This document shows positions 6,216-8,790 of a DNA stretch of 8,790 nt, piece after piece. Position numbers and translations under genes: made by a program. How positions within the stretch are numbered: position 1 is the stretch's first letter; each line of letters starts with the position of its first letter. This DNA is from Hyphomicrobiales bacterium (GTDB lineage: Bacteria > Pseudomonadota > Alphaproteobacteria > Rhizobiales > Xanthobacteraceae). The stretch spans positions 387-9,176 of the forward strand of contig PLTE01000136.1 in assembly GCA_003164375.1 (NCBI GenBank), read 5' to 3'. The notes beneath the pieces were generated by a model. That model had not been told where the DNA came from, searched no databases, and was given only the letters and a program-made list of their open reading frames with translations.

Positions 6216-7274
6216 ATGGGAACGCGGCACGCGATCGTGTTGCTCGGTTCATTTGGCTTTGGCTTATTTGGTTTTGCCACGACCGCTGGCGCACAGGATT
6301 TCAGCATCGACGACGTGAGCGCGGCGCGCAAAACCGACGTGGCGCAGCTCAAATCCGGCACTATCGCTTTTAGCGATCATACCGGCTCAGGCGCGGTCGA
6401 CAGCGAAACCGCGCTTATTGCCTTCGATGACTGGACCAGCAAGCAGCCCGCCGAGAAGAAATTCCTCGCTTTGTTTCCGAGCTACGCCGAGCCGACGATC
6501 ACTAAGACGGTGAACGGCAACGCCGCGCAAATCACCGACAAGCTTTCGATGTACGTGGCGCAGGCGCGCTTCATCCTCGATCGGGCGCCGGACGCGGTCG
6601 ATCTTTCGCACGATGTGACGCTGCCGTTTCTCGAGAAGATCGATCCGGCGATCAGCCACAAACAGATCGTTGCAGCCGACGTGGTGAGCTTCAAGGACGA
6701 AGCTGGCACCGGCAACGACAATCCCGACCGCAAGTGGTGCACCGGCCGAGCGACGTCGATCTGCATCCAGTCGACCTACAAGCTCGAAGGCAAGATCCCA
6801 ATGGGCATCATGCTCGTGAATAAGTTGCGCGACAGCGTCAAAAAGGTCGCCGATCACATCGACTTCCAGAGCGAGCTGTCCGCGCTGCCACCCGCGGATC
6901 TCGACCAAGCCTCGTTGCAGGACTTGACCGCGCTCGATACGCCGATTACGGGCGCGCTCGAGCAGGACATTTTCTACGTCAACCAGATCATGAAATTCGG
7001 CAAACTGTTCGCGGTATTCCAGAACCATCCGACCGACGCCGGCAAGACGGTGGTCACCGCGTTCATGGCGCTGGCGATCAAAGCACGCGTGCTCGACGAG
7101 AAGCGCGGCTTCGAGACCGTACCGGTGTTACGCAACCTGGTGCCGGCTCAGGTTTTGATGGGGCAGTCCTCATTCAACGCAGGCAGTTCGATCAGCGCCG
7201 GCCTGCCCAAATACGCCCGCAACGAGATCAAGACGATTGCCGGCCTCTTGGCGCACGATTCCGCGACGAAGTAG
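6216..7274 (+). CDS. Secreted periplasmic protein of unknown function, behind the penicillin-binding protein
   Basis: I do not recognise the family. The 352-residue product has a clear Sec signal peptide: Arg4/His5, a hydrophobic core (about 6-22) and a TAGA|Q cleavage site after Ala26. There is no lipobox cysteine, so it should be soluble in the periplasm. The mature part is mixed helical and polar with no further membrane segment. Its only two cysteines, Cys175 and Cys183 (WCTGRATSIC), are eight residues apart and could form a disulfide. No catalytic motif is evident. The ATG at 6216 directly follows an in-frame TTG at 6213; ATG is preferred. The ribosome-binding site is weak. It begins 37 bases after the penicillin-binding protein stop with no terminator between, so cotranscription is likely. 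A role as envelope partner or regulator of that enzyme is inference from position only. Confidence 0.8.
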   Translation: MGTRHAIVLLGSFGFGLFGFATTAGAQDFSIDDVSAARKTDVAQLKSGTIAFSDHTGSGAVDSETALIAFDDWTSKQPAEKKFLALFPSYAEPTITKTVNGNAAQITDKLSMYVAQARFILDRAPDAVDLSHDVTLPFLEKIDPAISHKQIVAADVVSFKDEAGTGNDNPDRKWCTGRATSICIQSTYKLEGKIPMGIMLVNKLRDSVKKVADHIDFQSELSALPPADLDQASLQDLTALDTPITGALEQDIFYVNQIMKFGKLFAVFQNHPTDAGKTVVTAFMALAIKARVLDEKRGFETVPVLRNLVPAQVLMGQSSFNAGSSISAGLPKYARNEIKTIAGLLAHDSATK

Positions 7275-7393
7275 CGCGCCCGGACTAGCCAGACGCCCGC
7301 CGATCGTATTATTCGGTACGGGTCGCCCGGCCCCATCTTGGTTCGGTCCGGCGCAGCCTTCGCCTGGTCTGGATCGAGCGCACAAAGAGTAGC
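7275..7393. other. 119-base intergenic gap before the 5-oxoprolinase gene
   Basis: Only small GC-rich hairpins are visible (for example CGGG-TCG-CCCG), none followed by a T run, so no intrinsic terminator can be called. TATTAT at 7307-7312 resembles a -10 box but has no acceptable -35 partner. The gap is the only break between the cell-wall genes and the metabolic gene downstream, so a promoter is expected here but not identified. Confidence 0.4.
7384..7389 (+). promoter_or_regulatory. Ribosome binding site of the 5-oxoprolinase gene
   Basis: AAAGAG ends four bases before the ATG at 7394. It is a moderate match that supports this start, which also places the conserved nucleotide-binding motif at residues 9-17 as usual for the family. 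Confidence 0.5.
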
Positions 7394-8790
7394 ATGTCCG
7401 ACAATTGGGAATTCTGGATCGATCGCGGCGGCACCTTTACCGACGTGATCGGCAGGCGGCCGGACGGCGCGCTCGTCACCCACAAGCTGCTGTCGGAAAA
7501 CCCCGAAGCCTATACGGATGCTGCCGTGCACGGCATCCGCCATTTGCTCGGGCTTGCGCCCGGCGCGGCGATTCCGAGCGCGCGCATCACCGCGGTGAAG
7601 ATGGGCACCACGGTTGCGACTAACGCGCTCCTTGAACGCAAGGGCGACCGGACGCTCCTGCTCATTACCAAGGGTTTCCGCGATGCCCTGCGCATCGGCT
7701 ATCAGGCGCGACCTAAAATTTTCGCCAAGCACATCATCAAGCCCGACATGCTGTACGAACGCGTCATCGAGGTCGACGAGCGCGTGCGCGCCGACGGCAC
7801 CGTGGAGCGCGACCTCGATCTTGAGGCGTTGCGCGGCGAACTCGCGCGCGCCAAAGCCGACGGCATCCGCGCCGTCGCCATCGTGCTGATGCACGCCTAT
7901 CGCTTCAGCGCTCACGAGCAGCGCGTCGCTAAGCTGGCGCGCGAAATCGGGTTTCCGCAAGTCTCCGCCAGCCATGAAGTGTCGCCGCTGATCAAACTGG
8001 TCGGCCGCGGCGACACCACAGTGGTCGACAGCTATTTGTCGCCGATCCTGCGCCGCTACGTGGCGCAGGTCGCGGGCGATCTGAATCCGTCGGCGTCTTC
8101 GCAGCGGAAAGGAAAGACCCGCCTGATGTTCATGATGTCGTCGGGCGGGCTGACGGCGGCTGATTTGTTTCGCGGCAAGGATGCGATCCTGTCGGGCCCG
8201 GCGGGCGGCGTCGTCGGCATGGCCGAGACCGGCCGCTCGGCAGGGTTTTCCCGGCTGATCGGCTTCGACATGGGCGGTACCTCGACCGACGTGTCGCATT
8301 TTGCCGGCGAGTACGAGCGCGCCTTCGAGACCGAAGTTGCCGGCGTGCGCATGCGCGCGCCGATGATGCTGATTCACACCGTTGCGGCCGGCGGCGGCTC
8401 GATCCTGCACTTCGACGGCGCGCGGTTTCGCGTCGGCCCGGATTCCGCGGGCGCCAATCCGGGTCCCAAATGCTATCGCCGTGGCGGCCCGCTGGCCGTC
8501 ACCGACGCCAATGTCATGGTCGGCAAGCTGATTGCCGATTTCTTTCCCAAGATCTTTGGGCCGCAGCAAAACCTCGCGCTCGACGCCGATGCGGTACGCG
8601 CGGCTTTCGCCGCGCTAGCGAAGGAGATCGGAGACGGTCGGAGTACCGAACAAGTCGCCGACGGCTTCATCAAGATCGCAGTCGAGAACATGGCGAACGC
8701 GATCAAGAAAATCTCGGTGCAGCGCGGTTACGACGTGACTCGGTATGCGCTCAATTGCTTTGGCGGCGCCGGCGGCCAGCATGCCTGCCT
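7394..8790 (+). CDS. ATP-dependent 5-oxoprolinase (hydantoinase A/B family), N-terminal part, runs off the right edge
   Basis: The predicted enzyme opens 5-oxo-L-proline to L-glutamate using ATP, in the cytoplasm. The open frame gives 465 complete codons without a stop. The N-terminus MSDNWEFWIDRGGTFTDV is typical of full-length 5-oxoprolinase, with the first phosphate-binding motif IDRGGTFTD at 9-17. MGTTVATNALLERKG (70-84), the second nucleotide-binding motif GFDMGGTSTD (290-299) and FGGAGGQHAC (456-465) follow. This matches a hydantoinase A N-terminal domain (about 8-190) followed by the catalytic hydantoinase A domain. Full-length single-chain 5-oxoprolinases are about 1200 residues, so roughly 40 percent is visible. 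The alternative is a separate HyuA-type subunit of an N-methylhydantoinase or acetone-carboxylase-like enzyme. The FWIDRGGTFTD start and FGGAGGQHAC favour 5-oxoprolinase; whether the B domain is fused lies outside the window. Confidence 0.92.
   Translation, partial: MSDNWEFWIDRGGTFTDVIGRRPDGALVTHKLLSENPEAYTDAAVHGIRHLLGLAPGAAIPSARITAVKMGTTVATNALLERKGDRTLLLITKGFRDALRIGYQARPKIFAKHIIKPDMLYERVIEVDERVRADGTVERDLDLEALRGELARAKADGIRAVAIVLMHAYRFSAHEQRVAKLAREIGFPQVSASHEVSPLIKLVGRGDTTVVDSYLSPILRRYVAQVAGDLNPSASSQRKGKTRLMFMMSSGGLTAADLFRGKDAILSGPAGGVVGMAETGRSAGFSRLIGFDMGGTSTDVSHFAGEYERAFETEVAGVRMRAPMMLIHTVAAGGGSILHFDGARFRVGPDSAGANPGPKCYRRGGPLAVTDANVMVGKLIADFFPKIFGPQQNLALDADAVRAAFAALAKEIGDGRSTEQVADGFIKIAVENMANAIKKISVQRGYDVTRYALNCFGGAGGQHAC

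Noticed and set aside
7300..7350. Possible hairpins or promoter between the secreted protein and the 5-oxoprolinase gene
   Set aside because: Stems of four bases and no convincing -35/-10 pair; expected by chance in GC-rich DNA.
7148..8569. 473-codon open frame on the minus strand opposite the 5-oxoprolinase
   Set aside because: Ala/Arg/His-rich shadow. The plus-strand frame is open to the window end and carries conserved hydantoinase A motifs.
1..8790. Mobile element, CRISPR array, tRNA or phage signature
   Set aside because: No direct repeats, transposase or integrase motifs, spaced repeats or tRNA-like cloverleaf seen. Gene order looks like conserved core chromosome.

Overview
The window is a high-GC, densely coding stretch of ordinary bacterial chromosome. 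Gene content, codon use and gene order (def divergent from rmuC, then an AmpG-type permease) suggest an alphaproteobacterium of the order Hyphomicrobiales, close to the Bradyrhizobium/Rhodopseudomonas group. That placement rests on remembered gene order and protein style, not on a search. I see no insertion sequence, phage gene, CRISPR array, tRNA or rRNA.

Layout. Bases 1-291 (minus strand) hold the first 97 codons of peptide deformylase (def). A 151-base divergent spacer separates it from a plus-strand series. The spacer carries back-to-back promoter-like elements and a 9-bp inverted repeat that brackets the rmuC promoter. Then come rmuC (443-1564) and, overlapping it by four bases, an AmpG-family muropeptide permease (1561-2913). 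A 172-base gap with a perfect TATAAT box precedes a 1030-residue bifunctional penicillin-binding protein (3086-6178). It is followed after 37 bases by a 352-residue secreted protein of unknown function (6216-7274). After a 119-base gap, an ATP-dependent 5-oxoprolinase (hydantoinase A/B family) starts at 7394 and runs off the right edge.

How the genes fit together. The permease (uptake of cell-wall breakdown products), the penicillin-binding protein (polymerising and crosslinking peptidoglycan) and probably the secreted protein form a cell-envelope block. RmuC and peptide deformylase are housekeeping neighbours. The 5-oxoprolinase belongs to 5-oxoproline/glutathione metabolism and looks like a separate unit.

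The least explained elements are the secreted protein behind the penicillin-binding protein, that protein's unusual N-terminal region without an obvious membrane anchor, and its Gln/Asn/Pro-rich C-terminal tail with repeated aromatic-glycine motifs. No strongly novel system is evident. No gene-free stretch exceeds 300 bases.
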